DNA of 64,000 nucleotides from Pseudomonas libanensis (lineage in GTDB: Bacteria; Pseudomonadota; Gammaproteobacteria; Pseudomonadales; Pseudomonadaceae), in NCBI RefSeq assembly GCF_001439685.1, contig NZ_JYLH01000018.1:1-64000 (forward strand), written 5' to 3'. Below the pieces are notes generated by a model. The model saw only the letters and a program-made list of their open reading frames with translations, ran no database searches and was not told the origin of the DNA. Positions 52,108 through 60,254 of the stretch are shown here, piece by piece. How positions within the stretch are numbered: position 1 is the first letter of the stretch; each line of letters starts with the position of its first letter. The position numbers and the translations under genes are program-made.

Positions 52108-52460
52108 GGTGGATTGCCTCCCCCGAACCGCTGGCGGATAAGCGCCCAGAGGTCAGCGGCTTTGATGGCTCGGTTGATTGCTGCCAGGAGCGAACCGCCG
52201 AACGTGCCCAAGAGAAAACCAATCCCGGCGACGATCTTGGGCTCAGTGACATTCAGGTAGGCGCTTACCATGCTCGTCAGGTACAGCGAGCAGGCCACCT
52301 CGGTGACCAAGAACACCATCCAGGCGCGCCAGTCGGACAAGTCGTCCTTGTGCCACCAGCTCGCAACAACAGCCCCAATCAGGCCCGCAATCAACAATTC
52401 GAACCTGTCGATCTTGTCGAGCAGGCGCTGTAATACTCCATGCACTACTCCGTGGGGCAT
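52104..52460 (-). CDS. Phage holin family protein
   Basis: 118 residues with an N-terminal amphipathic part, then LLIAGLIGAVVASWW, WMVFLVTEVACSLYLTSMV and IVAGIGFLLGTFGGSLLAAI as membrane segments, in the manner of phage holins that permeabilise the inner membrane during lysis. It is the first gene of the two-gene unit. No endolysin gene remains nearby. Confidence 0.7.
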   Translation of the reverse strand: MPHGVVHGVLQRLLDKIDRFELLIAGLIGAVVASWWHKDDLSDWRAWMVFLVTEVACSLYLTSMVSAYLNVTEPKIVAGIGFLLGTFGGSLLAAINRAIKAADLWALIRQRFGGGNPP

Positions 52461-52530
52461 GTTCGGGAATTGAATCGGCTCACACAGCTCTCCCAGCTCG
52501 GAGTAATGGGTGTGGTGGAGCCGAAAACGA

Positions 52531-52556
52531 AAAAGCCCCGCACGATGGCGAGGCTC
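52531..52556 (-). terminator. Terminator after the DUF2513 gene
   Basis: On the minus strand agcctcgc/gcggggct forms a stem followed by TTTTT (complement of 52531-52535). Confidence 0.75.
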
Positions 52557-52574
52557 TTGGGGTAATCAGGCTTA

Positions 52575-52844
52575 TCAGGCGAGTGGCTTGACCGTAACAG
52601 AATCCAAATAGTCATGGCCTGCCCAGGTCAACTGGACTGAGTGACCGCCGATTACGGCCAGATACCCCGCATCCGCACAGCGATTGACTAAATAGATCAA
52701 CTCAGGCTCAAGAAGAGAGACTTCTGGATTTCCGCTAGATTCCTCCCACTTGGGCAACAGGTCAATCATGCTAATCCCCTCCTCGTCTGCATGTGCCTGG
52801 ACGAGGTCCAGCAGGTGTTTTACATGATTCAAATTTCTTCTCAT
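52575..52844 (-). CDS. DUF2513 family protein
   Basis: 89 residues starting MRRNLNHVKHLLDLV and ending with VQLTWAGHDYLDSV, the start and end pattern of the DUF2513 family, small winged-helix-like proteins common in phages and islands. Function unknown. It has its own terminator. Confidence 0.8.
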   Translation of the reverse strand: MRRNLNHVKHLLDLVQAHADEEGISMIDLLPKWEESSGNPEVSLLEPELIYLVNRCADAGYLAVIGGHSVQLTWAGHDYLDSVTVKPLA

Positions 52845-52907
52845 ATGGCTCTCCTGAGCTCAATTTTTTCGAGCCTGAGGTAATACCATAATGAGATCAC
52901 TTACAGC

Positions 52908-52931
52908 AAAAACCCGGCGCTTGGCCGGGCT
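52908..52931 (-). terminator. Terminator after the FxLYD gene
   Basis: On the minus strand cccggc/gccggg pair and are followed by TTTTT. Confidence 0.78.
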
Positions 52932-52945
52932 TTCAGAATACTGAA

Positions 52946-53263
52946 TCAGTAGATATCGATGCTGCTTAGCTTTGCCTGAGCAAAGGGTGCGGTGGTAGGT
53001 GCTGAAAATTTCCAGTTCTCACCAGGGCCAATGTCCGCTGCGTGAGCCACTGTATTACCGATTACATTCCCGGCTGCGTCATAAAGCTTGAACTTCACAA
53101 ATACAGAACCCAGCTGGGCATTCGTGTTGTTGTGAGCAGTGCCCATTACCGCGACAAATCCTTCAGGAGCCTTGCCTGTATGAATATCGGAAACCGTTAC
53201 ACGATCATCTGCAAGTGTGAAGGTGGACATCAAGAGTGCTGCTATGGCGAGTATCTTTCGCAT
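52946..53263 (-). CDS. Exported FxLYD-domain protein
   Basis: A 105-residue precursor with a signal peptide (MRKILAIAALLMSTFTLA). The mature part, FVAVMGTAHNNTNAQLGSVFVKFKLYDAAGNVIGNT, is the FxLYD fold, a small beta-sandwich of unknown role often in envelope proteins. The ATG at 53263 is chosen because it starts the signal peptide; the ten upstream codons are not typical. Confidence 0.82.
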   Translation of the reverse strand: MRKILAIAALLMSTFTLADDRVTVSDIHTGKAPEGFVAVMGTAHNNTNAQLGSVFVKFKLYDAAGNVIGNTVAHAADIGPGENWKFSAPTTAPFAQAKLSSIDIY

Positions 53264-53353
53264 CGGTACTGCTCCATTTTGAATAGAGCGCAACCATTGC
53301 CCAACCCTTGAGCGCTGTCAACTTCGGCACAGGTGAAGTCAGTTTTCGAGGCA

Positions 53354-53381
53354 CAAAAAAGCCCGACACGATGGCCGGGCT
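53354..53381 (-). terminator. Terminator on the minus strand
   Basis: gcccggc-type arms (gcccg/cgggc at 53361-53380) followed on the minus strand by TTTTTT. It serves the broken gene to its right. Confidence 0.78.
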
Positions 53382-53451
53382 CTTTTGATCCACTCCTACA
53401 CACGCAGGAATGACAGGATGGGTGAATAATGGCTCATTGGCTCGGTTGCCG

Positions 53452-53793
53452 TTAAGCGGCTTGTGTCCCATTGAGTTCCGTTTCGTCCCGCTGCGTGAAA
53501 ATGAGACCTTCCGCATCCAACAACGCCTGGGCGAACACCAAGGCCTAGTCCACTTCGCGCTCCAACGCCTTGCGTATGTCACGCCTCCAGCGCTCCTGCG
53601 TCTTGATTGGGTGCGGCTCGTTCGACCAGTTGTCCATCTCGTACCAGCCAGCTGGTAGAACGTTGGTGGAGCGCTTGCCATCAACACCAAGAAGCCGAGG
53701 CAGTGCCCAAGTCACCACAGCGCAGTGCAGGAACCGCTCGGGCGCAGATGAGCGCATCACGCGGGTCAGCTCTGCAATAGCCGCATGCTTGCG
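53452..53793 (-). pseudogene. Unknown phage-type gene broken by an in-frame amber codon
   Basis: A frame from about 53793 reads TERKHAAIAELTRVM, then WALPRLLGVDG and WYEMDNWSNEPHPIKTQERWRRDIRKALEREVD. A TAG codon at 53545-53547 follows, and the same frame continues for 30 sensible codons (ALVFAQALLDAEGLIF...LNGTQAA) to TAA. Upstream the frame is closed by TGA. Either a decayed gene or one relying on read-through. No family recognised. Confidence 0.5.
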
Positions 53794-53820
53794 CTCGGTA
53801 TGCCGTCATTTCAGTTGATG

Positions 53821-54084
53821 TTAAGAGCTCGAGCCGCCAAATCGCTTAGCGAAATCTTCTGGAGATAAGGCGACAGGTAGCGGTGCGCCGGGAAATGCTT
53901 TTTCCCAAATTGCCTTGAGTATGCTGTCACCGTGTCCTGCTTGCACTGATCCATGCATTGCCATACCCAGAAAGCCCTTAGTTAGGTCGGGGTTTACTTG
54001 AGCAAGAACGTGAGTAAGTGCGAGTAATCCGTTGGTAAGCTGCATCGCGGCGTCATCGATTTGAGTTACAGGTTGTTGACTCAC
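53821..54084 (-). CDS. Small protein of unknown function in the island
   Basis: 87 residues (MSQQPVTQIDDAAMQLTNGLLALTHVLAQ...LPVALSPEDFAKRFGGSSS) starting with GTG at 54084, supported by a strong ggagg site 5 nt upstream. Cytoplasmic, no known motif. Confidence 0.65.
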   Translation of the reverse strand: MSQQPVTQIDDAAMQLTNGLLALTHVLAQVNPDLTKGFLGMAMHGSVQAGHGDSILKAIWEKAFPGAPLPVALSPEDFAKRFGGSSS

Positions 54085-54164
54085 ATTGACCTCCAGGTCA
54101 TAAACGCGCCGATATTGGCGCTATCCCAGTCCCTGGGCTTGCAGGCGAAGGACTGGGGAATCCT

Positions 54165-54425
54165 TTAGCCTTTCGTTTGAGTTTCGACGATCAAACGCCA
54201 TTGGACTTTGCTGTCGAAAACGCCAGGATGTTGGTGCGTATTCTGAGGGGGAAATGGATCGCCTTTGTTTGAAGTAATCTCGTCACCACAGCCCTCACAC
54301 CGATATATGCCGGAAACAAGCACCTTCTCACCCGGGCCGAACAACGAATTCCAAGGTGCGCTACCGAGCAAGGTGGGTGTTGTTTTCTCGAGGTACTGCA
54401 ACGATTCTTCTGTGAAGAGCGCCAT
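54165..54425 (-). CDS. Small putative zinc-binding protein
   Basis: 86 residues (MALFTEESLQYLEKT...) with one CxxC pair in GIYRCEGCGDEITSNKGDPFPP and a His pair in NTHQHPG, which together could bind zinc. ATG 54425 has an aaaggaa site. No partner or function is evident. Confidence 0.65.
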   Translation of the reverse strand: MALFTEESLQYLEKTTPTLLGSAPWNSLFGPGEKVLVSGIYRCEGCGDEITSNKGDPFPPQNTHQHPGVFDSKVQWRLIVETQTKG

Positions 54426-54584
54426 AGTGATTCCTTTCTGTGGGGGGCAAGAGAGGCACAACGCTACTACGCTAAGCATCTGCTCGGTTACTGGCATTCC
54501 ATCCACACTGGATGCTTGAACACACTGGAATCTATTTGAACACTAAGTGATGATGGCTCACTGCCTTCCTCAAGGAGACGAGTC

Positions 54585-54866
54585 ATGGCGTTGCGCATCA
54601 GAAAGAGCATCAAAATTGCCCCGGGCGTGAAGATCAACCTGAGCAAAAGTGGAATCAGTACATCCTTAGGCGGAAAAGGCAGCACTGTTAACCTTGGCAA
54701 GCGTGGGGCGCGAGTCACTACAAGCATTCCAGGTACCGGCATTTCCTCGTCAAAGCTCTACGTGACAGGCAATAGGGCGGCCCAACCTGCGGTATTTACC
54801 CCTTTATGGGCTCATGTTGTTGCGTGGCTGATAGTCGCCGCTGTTCTTTGGTGGATATTCAGCTGA
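54585..54866 (+). CDS. DUF4236 membrane-anchored protein
   Basis: 93 residues. The first 55 are the DUF4236 pattern (RIRKSIKIAPGVKINLSKSGIS, GSTVNLGKRGARVTTSIPGTGIS); a C-terminal transmembrane helix follows (WAHVVAWLIVAAVLWWIF). Function of the family is unknown. A caaggaga site precedes the ATG. It is divergent from the zinc-binding protein gene. Confidence 0.85.
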   Translation: MALRIRKSIKIAPGVKINLSKSGISTSLGGKGSTVNLGKRGARVTTSIPGTGISSSKLYVTGNRAAQPAVFTPLWAHVVAWLIVAAVLWWIFS

Positions 54867-54934
54867 CGTTGGCGTGCAGCTCCTTGTCTCTGCCCTCTAG
54901 TGCTACAGTCCCGCCAAACCAACGAGGGAACGAC

Positions 54935-55285
54935 ATGCGGATTTTGATAGCGGCGGTGGCGGTAGCGATGCTGGCGGGGTGTATGGCGCCAACGATAAAC
55001 GAGGCTCGCCAAGAGGGACCGTACAAAGTGCTGACATCGAAGAAAGCCGACGCGGAGTTGGCTAAATGCGTTCATTACGAATGGCAGAACCAATCGATAT
55101 TCGGCGGCACACCTGGCGCAACGCTTCAGCCGGGGCGCGATACTGGATACACGGTCTTCACAGAAGGCTCCCAATATTTCGTCGATATCCAGCCCCAGGG
55201 AACTGGTTCATTGGCGAAGTATTACGCGGTGGTTGGTAACTGGATTGCCAACAAAAGGCTGACGGCGCTGCAAAGCTGCCTTTAG
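54935..55285 (+). CDS. Small lipoprotein of the island
   Basis: A 116-residue precursor with a lipoprotein signal (MRILIAAVAVAMLAGC, lipobox LAGC). The mature part has CVHYEWQNQSIFGG and YFVDIQPQGTGSLAKYYAVVGNW. Similar lipoproteins occur in lambdoid phages as surface or exclusion factors, but this one is not recognised. Followed by a terminator. Confidence 0.75.
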   Translation: MRILIAAVAVAMLAGCMAPTINEARQEGPYKVLTSKKADAELAKCVHYEWQNQSIFGGTPGATLQPGRDTGYTVFTEGSQYFVDIQPQGTGSLAKYYAVVGNWIANKRLTALQSCL

Positions 55286-55304
55286 ATGATCAGCAATTTA
55301 TTCA

Positions 55305-55328
55305 AGGCTCGCTTCGGCGGGCCTTTTT
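55305..55328 (+). terminator. Terminator of the lipoprotein gene
   Basis: aggctcgc/gcgggcct stem with a ttcg loop followed by TTTT. Confidence 0.8.
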
Positions 55329-55347
55329 GCTGCCCGGAGAAAAGTAC

Positions 55348-55959
55348 ATGGCGGCGCTTTCCATCAATTATCAGCCCATAACCACGATTATGCTCTATGG
55401 ACAGCTTCGACAGTTTGGTCGGTCCTTCCGAATTGCCGTAAGGACACCGGCTGAGGCGGTTAAGGCTCTCTGCGTCCAAATACCAGGGTTTGAGCGCTTC
55501 CTATCCAATGCAAAATCCAGAGGTATTGAGTTTGCAGTCTTTCGCGGCAAGACGAACCTGGCGGAAAAGGAGCTTGGATTCACTGGCGAGGGCGATATTC
55601 GCATTGCGCCAGTAATCACTGGGAGCAAGCGAGGCGGAGCACTACAAACCATCATCGGTGCGGTGCTGATTGTTGTTGGCCTTGTCATCACCGGCGGCAC
55701 CTTCGGCGCCGGCGCACCGTTCGGTTCTGCCTTGATCATGATGGGTGGATCTATGATTCTGGGCGGGGTAATCCAAATGCTCAGCCCCCAGGCTGGCGGA
55801 CTTAAGACCAGCGCAGTGCCAGAGAACACACCGGGCTACGCATTCGGCAGCGCCAAGAACACCACGGCATCGGGTAACCCGGTACCACTGTGCTACGGAA
55901 AACGGCGGGTGGGCGGCGCGATCATCAGTGCCGCTATCTACGCCGAGGACCAGATGTAA
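55348..55959 (+). CDS. Phage tail assembly protein (lambda gpI type)
   Basis: A 203-residue protein whose N-terminal part (TTIMLYGQLRQFGRSFRIAVRTPAEAVKALCVQIPGFERFL) is the tail assembly chaperone family next to tail-tip J in lambdoid phages; a hydrophobic Gly-rich segment (about residues 105-150) and a C-terminal GYAFGSAKNTTASGNPVPLCYGKRRVGG follow. ATG 55348 has a cggagaaaag site. The gene is complete although most tail genes upstream are missing. Confidence 0.87.
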   Translation: MAALSINYQPITTIMLYGQLRQFGRSFRIAVRTPAEAVKALCVQIPGFERFLSNAKSRGIEFAVFRGKTNLAEKELGFTGEGDIRIAPVITGSKRGGALQTIIGAVLIVVGLVITGGTFGAGAPFGSALIMMGGSMILGGVIQMLSPQAGGLKTSAVPENTPGYAFGSAKNTTASGNPVPLCYGKRRVGGAIISAAIYAEDQM

Positions 55960-56099
55960 CCTGTTTTTTTAAACTTGATTAAAAGTCTTGGATTTGGCGG
56001 GGATGCAAAATCACCCACTACAACCGGGACACATCAAATTGTCGGGAAACCGACACCCTGGCCCGCAGATGATCAGCAGATCGCCGGGCCAAAAAAGCA

Positions 56100-56135
56100 A
56101 AACCCCCGGACGTTTGCAGCGTGCCGGGGGTTTTT
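56100..56135 (+). terminator. Terminator after the tail assembly gene
   Basis: aacccccgg/ccgggggtt arms with a 14-nt loop and five T. The rest of 55960-56211 shows no convincing gene. Confidence 0.82.
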
Positions 56136-56211
56136 ATATCCCGCCCCATAAGTCAGGTATGGAGAAGAAGGATCATTGGACTATAGCAAAATCATACGAG
56201 AGGTACGAGAC

Positions 56212-56319
56212 ATGGCGACGAAGATGCCAGCGTGGCGATTCGTTCTTCTTTGCAGCGTGGCGCTTGTGTTTGCGCTTGGATATCTGTCTGGGCATATCCC
56301 TTGGGACAAGATCCTTTAG
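56212..56319 (+). CDS. Very small membrane protein
   Basis: 35 codons (MATKMPAWRFVLLCSVALVF, then ALGYLSGHIPWDKIL) forming one transmembrane helix. A gagaggtac site lies ahead of ATG 56212; a TTG at 56176 with an aagga site would add MDYSKIIREVRD and is a real alternative. It lies between the tail assembly gene and the tail-tip stub. Such peptides occur at this place in lambdoid tails. Confidence 0.5.
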   Translation: MATKMPAWRFVLLCSVALVFALGYLSGHIPWDKIL

Positions 56320-56342
56320 CGAGGCCAGTTGATAGTCATACG

Positions 56343-56363
56343 CCGCCCTTGAGGCGGTTTTTT
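56343..56363 (+). terminator. Short hairpin with T-run before the tail-tip stub
   Basis: ccgcc-cttga-ggcgg followed by six T, 18 bp before the next start codon. Confidence 0.6.
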
Positions 56364-56380
56364 ATTGCCTGGAGGAAAGC

Positions 56381-56429
56381 ATGGGCGCAGCACGCAAGAT
56401 CGACATCCACGGCGCCAAGGGCGGCGAAG
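56381..56429 (+). pseudogene. Start of the phage tail-tip protein J, interrupted by the intron
   Basis: After a strong ggaggaaa site the frame reads MGAARKIDIHGAKGGEG, like the conserved N terminus of lambda gpJ-type host-specificity proteins, and its place after gpI fits. After about 16 codons the sequence turns into group II intron RNA sequence. The downstream exon is not recognisable as J. Confidence 0.6.
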
Positions 56430-58008
56430 GATTGCGTTCTTACCTGGGGAGATCTCGCCTCATGCCTGAAAGGGCGACGGTGCAAGCCGGAGCGAGAAGT
56501 CAGCAGAGGCCGTAGTAGTCTTTTTTTGACGAAGGGCCGAACGAGAGAAAGCGTTATAGGCCATGTTGATGCGAAAGACCGGAAGTCAGATGCCTGCCAA
56601 ACGCGGGGCTGATGGAGACTGCGAACGGTGAAGCCGTGAGAAGCTCCGTCAGCGACGAGGTCAATCGCCCGCAAAATGAAACCGACAACGCAGGGCAAGG
56701 GCTGCTGGAGCGGGCCTTTGCGAGAGAAAACCTGAAGCGGGCGTGGAAACGGGTCAAGGCCAACAAAGGTGCGGCGGGGGTCGACGGTCTGGATATTGAT
56801 CAGACGGCCGAGTACCTGCTGACCCAATGGGCGGCGATTCGTGAACAGCTTCTATCAGGTGTCTACCGGCCCAGTCCGGTACGGCGTGTAACCATTCCCA
56901 AACCCGACGGCGGTCAACGCGAGTTGGGTATCCCAACGGTCACCGATCGTTTGATCCAACAAGCATTGCTGCAAGTCTTGCAGCCATTACTCGATCCGAC
57001 TTTCAGTGAACACAGCTACGGCTTCCGTCCTGGACGCTGTGCGCAGGGCGCCGTTTTAGCGGCTCAGCGCTATGTTTCTTCAGGACGTAAAGTGGTGGTG
57101 GATGTTGATCTGGAGAAATTCTTCGACCGGGCCGACCACGATATTTTGATGGATCGTTTACGCAAACGGATCGCGGATCGGGCGGTTACCCGGCTGGTTC
57201 GTGCGTATCTGGATGCGGGAACGCTGATCAATGGCGTGGTCGAGAAAAGTCGCTGCGGGGCGCCGCAAGGCGGCCCGCTGTCGCCGTTGCTGGCGAATGT
57301 GCTGCTGGACGAAGTGGATCGGGAGCTTGAACGTCGAGGTCATTACTTCGTGCGCTATGCCGACGATGCGAACGTTTATGTTCGTAGTCAGAAGGCGGGG
57401 CAACGGGTGATGGATTTGCTGAAGCGTCTGTATGAAAAGCTGCGTCAACGCGAGTAAGAGTGCGGTGACGAGCGCGTTTGGTCGCAAGTTTTTGGGCTTT
57501 GAGTTGTGGTCATACCGCGACGAAGTTAAGCGTGCTGCCTCTTATAAAGCGCAGAAGCAGTTCAAGCAGCGAATACGCTGGTACACCCGACGCTCGTGTG
57601 GTCGTAGCTTGCAGCAAATCGTCGATGAGCTGCGCCCTTACATTTTGGGTTGGAAAACTTACTTCGGGTTGTCGCAAACCACAGCCGTCTGGCGTGAGCT
57701 GGACGAATGGATGCGACACCGATTGCGAGCTATCCAGCTCAAACAATGGAAGCGCGGAACGACGACATATCGCGAGTTGCGAGCACTTGGCGCGAGTAAC
57801 CAGGCGGCGCAGAAGGTGGCAGGAAACACCTGCCGCTGGTGGCATAACAGTCGTCTGGAGCTGAATCGCGTGCTTACTATTGCGTGGTTCGACAGGCTGG
57901 GATTAGTACGTCTCTCATAACCTCAATCTCTCGAACCGCCCGGTGCGGACCCGCATGCCGGGTGGTGTGGCAGGGGAGCGGCCTGTGAAGGCCGCCCCCT
58001 ATGCCGAT
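56430..58008 (+). mobile_element. Bacterial group II intron
   Basis: The 5' RNA part begins near ttgcgttcttacctgggg and is followed by the intron-encoded protein. The 3' end has a domain V-like hairpin (about 57935-57970, aaccgcccggtgcgg / cgcatgccgggtggtgt) and a domain VI-like stem (gagcggcc/ggccgccc) and ends ...tatgccgat at about 58008. The 5' limit is approximate. Retrohoming into a phage tail gene is inferred. Confidence 0.85.
56612..57920 (+). pseudogene. Group II intron reverse transcriptase/maturase, frameshifted
   Basis: The reverse transcriptase part (56612-57457) has all core motifs: IPKPDGGQRELGIPTVTDR, HSYGFRPGRCAQGAV, VVDVDLEKFFDRADHD, APQGGPLSPLLANV and the catalytic YADD in HYFVRYADDANVY. 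At about 57440-57457 the frame breaks (LYEKLRQRE then stop); the protein resumes in another frame as VNASKSAVTSAFGRKFLGFELWS and continues through the maturase domain (WYTRRSCGRSLQQIV ... LKQWKRGTTTYREL) to 57920. A few nucleotides are missing, so the protein is probably non-functional. No endonuclease domain. Confidence 0.88.
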
Positions 58009-58583
58009 TGGCTGGAATTTGGGCAATGGTCACCCGCAGACGCCTCGCGGCGTACTTTCAGGATTGAAGGGTGGGTCAGCAGAACAGCGTAGCCACCGAC
58101 AGCAGGCAAATTATCTGGGCGACCATCTGGCAGCGTATCTCGCCAAAGGTGGTCGCCATATTACTCATTTGTCCGGCATACATAGCGCGAGCCCTCATTG
58201 TCGGCATAACACCGTGAACGAACTGCAAGTACACACAGCTGCATCGTGGAGTATAGATCCTGTTTGGGAATTCATACGGCTGAACCGATGGTGGGTGCCT
58301 CGTCGGTTCACCTGCGCGACTTTTCCCGAAAAGCCTGGGTTGAATCCGTCCCATGGCGCCCGATTGCGTGGTGCCATCCCCCACAAAAATTATTGGTTTG
58401 CAGCAACAATTTTTCTTGTTGGACACCCCCCGCCCCCAGGCAGCAAAGTTGCCGCCACTGACGCTCGACCTTCCGGGTCAACAATAAAAAACCGAGCCGA
58501 CTGCACGCCAATTCATGCTGTGAGCCCTTTGCCCACATCCTGCTGTAATGGCGCCGCAGCGCGCACTAAAGGACCTCTCCGCC
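58009..58583. other. Non-coding or remnant sequence
   Basis: This 575-bp stretch between the intron end and the DUF969 gene has no convincing gene. Right after the intron, one frame reads WLEFGQWSPADASRRTFRIEGWVS before a stop and could be a scrap of a structural gene. Other open frames here lack ribosome binding sites and family likeness. The promoter of the DUF969 operon should lie near its right end. Confidence 0.5.
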
Positions 58584-59300
58584 ATGCAAACAGTTGTGAA
58601 CTTATGGCCGTTGATCGGCGTACTTGTCATCGTGGTCGGCTTTGTATTGCGCTTCAATCCGCTGTTGGTGGTCACGGCGGCCGCCATCGCCACTGGGTTC
58701 GCCGCCCAGTTCCCGCTGGAAAAAATTCTCGCCACCATGGGCGATGGCTTCCTTCAGACCCGTGCCCTGCAATTGATTCTGTTACTGCCGCTGGCGGTGA
58801 TTGGCCTGTTGGAGCGCCATGGGCTGCGCCTGCATGCGCAGAACTGGATCGCCCGCTTCGAGCGCGCCACGGTTGGGCGTTTGCTGATCATGTATCTGTT
58901 TGTGCGTGAATCCACGGCCGCCATGGGGCTGACCAGCCTGGGCGGGCATCCGCAAATGGTGCGCCCGCTGTTGGCGCCGATGGCCGAAGGCGCGGCGGAA
59001 AAACGCTACGGCAAGCTGCCGGACAAGCTGCGGCATAAGGTATTGGCCATGTGCGCGGCCACCGACAACGTCGGGCTGTTTTTTGGTGAAGATATTTTTG
59101 TCGCTTTCGGTGCGATTGCGTTGATGCATACCTTCCTGTTGGGTTCGGGCATTGATGTGGAACCGTTGCACATTGCCGTATGGGGCATTCCCACGGCGAT
59201 CTGTGCCTTCATCATTCACGCTATCCGCCTGCATCGTTTTGATCGCCGCCTGACCCGAGAGATGAGCCCTGCCACCGCCCCGGCGGAGACTGCGCAATGA
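58584..59300 (+). CDS. DUF969 membrane protein
   Basis: A 238-residue inner-membrane protein of the DUF969 family (LIGVLVIVVGFVLRFNPLLVV, FVRESTAAMGLTSLGGHPQMVRPLL, ATDNVGLFFGEDIFVAFGAI). It is always found with DUF979; the two may form one transporter. They lie ahead of pyroglutamyl-peptidase here, which suggests transport of pyroglutamate or a related compound. ATG 58584 follows aaaggacc. It overlaps the next gene by 4 nt. Confidence 0.88.
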   Translation: MQTVVNLWPLIGVLVIVVGFVLRFNPLLVVTAAAIATGFAAQFPLEKILATMGDGFLQTRALQLILLLPLAVIGLLERHGLRLHAQNWIARFERATVGRLLIMYLFVRESTAAMGLTSLGGHPQMVRPLLAPMAEGAAEKRYGKLPDKLRHKVLAMCAATDNVGLFFGEDIFVAFGAIALMHTFLLGSGIDVEPLHIAVWGIPTAICAFIIHAIRLHRFDRRLTREMSPATAPAETAQ

Positions 59301-60247
59301 TCATTTCCATTCAATACCTGTACTGGCTGGCCGGTGTGCTGTTGCTGATCACCGCGGGCATGATCCTGCTCGATCGTTCCCATCCCAAGCGCTGGTCCAG
59401 TGCGCTGTTCTGGCTGCTGTTTGCCATACCCTTCCTGGTGGGTGAGCGCCTGCCTTCGGTGGTCATCGGTGTCGGTGTGGTGGTGATGGCGTTGATCGCA
59501 GGCCTGGGCGGTGTAGGTCGTGGCCAGCACGCCGAATTGCACGACAAGGCGTCCCGAGCCAGTGCCGGGCGCCTGGGCCATAAGTTGTTTATCCCGGCGT
59601 TGGCGATCCCGCTGACCACGGTGATTGGCTCGGTATTGCTCAAGCACACTGAAATCGGCGGTGTACCGCTGCTGGACCCGAAGAACACCACCTTTGTGTC
59701 CCTCGGCATCGGCTGCCTGATTGCCCTGGGCCTGGCCTGCTGGCTGACCCGCGATACGCCGGTACAAGCCTTGCGCGAATCGCGCCGCCTGACCGAGGCG
59801 TTGGGCTGGGCGATGGTGCTGCCGCAGATGCTGGCGATGCTCGGCTTGCTGTTCAATGAAGCCGGGGTGGGCACCGCTGTCGCCCACGTCACCACTACTT
59901 ATATCAACCTGGATTACAAGTTGGTGGCGGTGATGGTGTATGTGTTGGGCATGGCCTTGTTTACCGTGATCATGGGTAATGGCTTCGCGGCGTTCCCGGT
60001 AATGACAGGTGGCGTCGGCGTGCCGGTACTGGTGGGGATTTATGGCGGCAACCCCGCGGTGATGGCGGCGATCGGCATGTTTTCCGGCTACTGCGGTACG
60101 CTGATGACGCCGATGGCGGCCAACTTCAACATCGTACCGGCAGCGCTATTGGAGCTGCCTGATAAAAACGCGGTGATCAAGGCCCAGATACCCACGGCGC
60201 TGATGATGCTGGTGGTCAATATTGTGCTGCTTTATCTGTTGATGTGA
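59297..60247 (+). CDS. DUF979 membrane protein
   Basis: A 316-residue inner-membrane protein of the DUF979 family with about eight helices (IQYLYWLAGVLLLITAGMILLDRS, LPSVVIGVGVVVMALIAGLGGVGRG, VMVYVLGMALFTVIMGNGFAAFPVMTGG). The start overlaps the DUF969 stop (ATGA), indicating a two-subunit membrane system. The GNGFAAFPV segment resembles anion transporters of the ion transporter superfamily. Substrate is inferred from the pcp gene downstream. Confidence 0.88.
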   Translation: MIISIQYLYWLAGVLLLITAGMILLDRSHPKRWSSALFWLLFAIPFLVGERLPSVVIGVGVVVMALIAGLGGVGRGQHAELHDKASRASAGRLGHKLFIPALAIPLTTVIGSVLLKHTEIGGVPLLDPKNTTFVSLGIGCLIALGLACWLTRDTPVQALRESRRLTEALGWAMVLPQMLAMLGLLFNEAGVGTAVAHVTTTYINLDYKLVAVMVYVLGMALFTVIMGNGFAAFPVMTGGVGVPVLVGIYGGNPAVMAAIGMFSGYCGTLMTPMAANFNIVPAALLELPDKNAVIKAQIPTALMMLVVNIVLLYLLM

Positions 60248-60254
60248 GGCTCAT

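Larger units (their letters stand above)
49305..58008. mobile_element. Degraded prophage island at tRNA-Val
   Basis: The segment begins right at the tRNA 3' end with an integrase remnant and contains capsid, metallopeptidase, holin-like and tail genes, a DUF2513 gene, many small unknown genes with their own terminators, lower GC than the flanks and a group II intron. Structural modules are mostly missing, so it cannot make particles. A right-hand copy of the tRNA 3' end was not found, so the right limit is approximate. Confidence 0.85.

Noticed and set aside
58076..58426. A 116-codon minus-strand frame right of the intron
   Set aside because: No ribosome binding site, Cys-rich unlike composition and no domain; kept only as part of the unassigned stretch.
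49305..58583. Second attachment site (copy of the tRNA-Val 3' end) on the right side
   Set aside because: I scanned for ggttcgagtcc and cgcgcctacca downstream of the tRNA within the island and its right flank and found none, so the island right border is left approximate.
58001..58909. A 302-codon plus-strand frame spanning the intron end and the start of the DUF969 gene
   Set aside because: It starts inside the intron 3' end, crosses the ribosome binding site and start of the DUF969 gene in another frame and has no family likeness.
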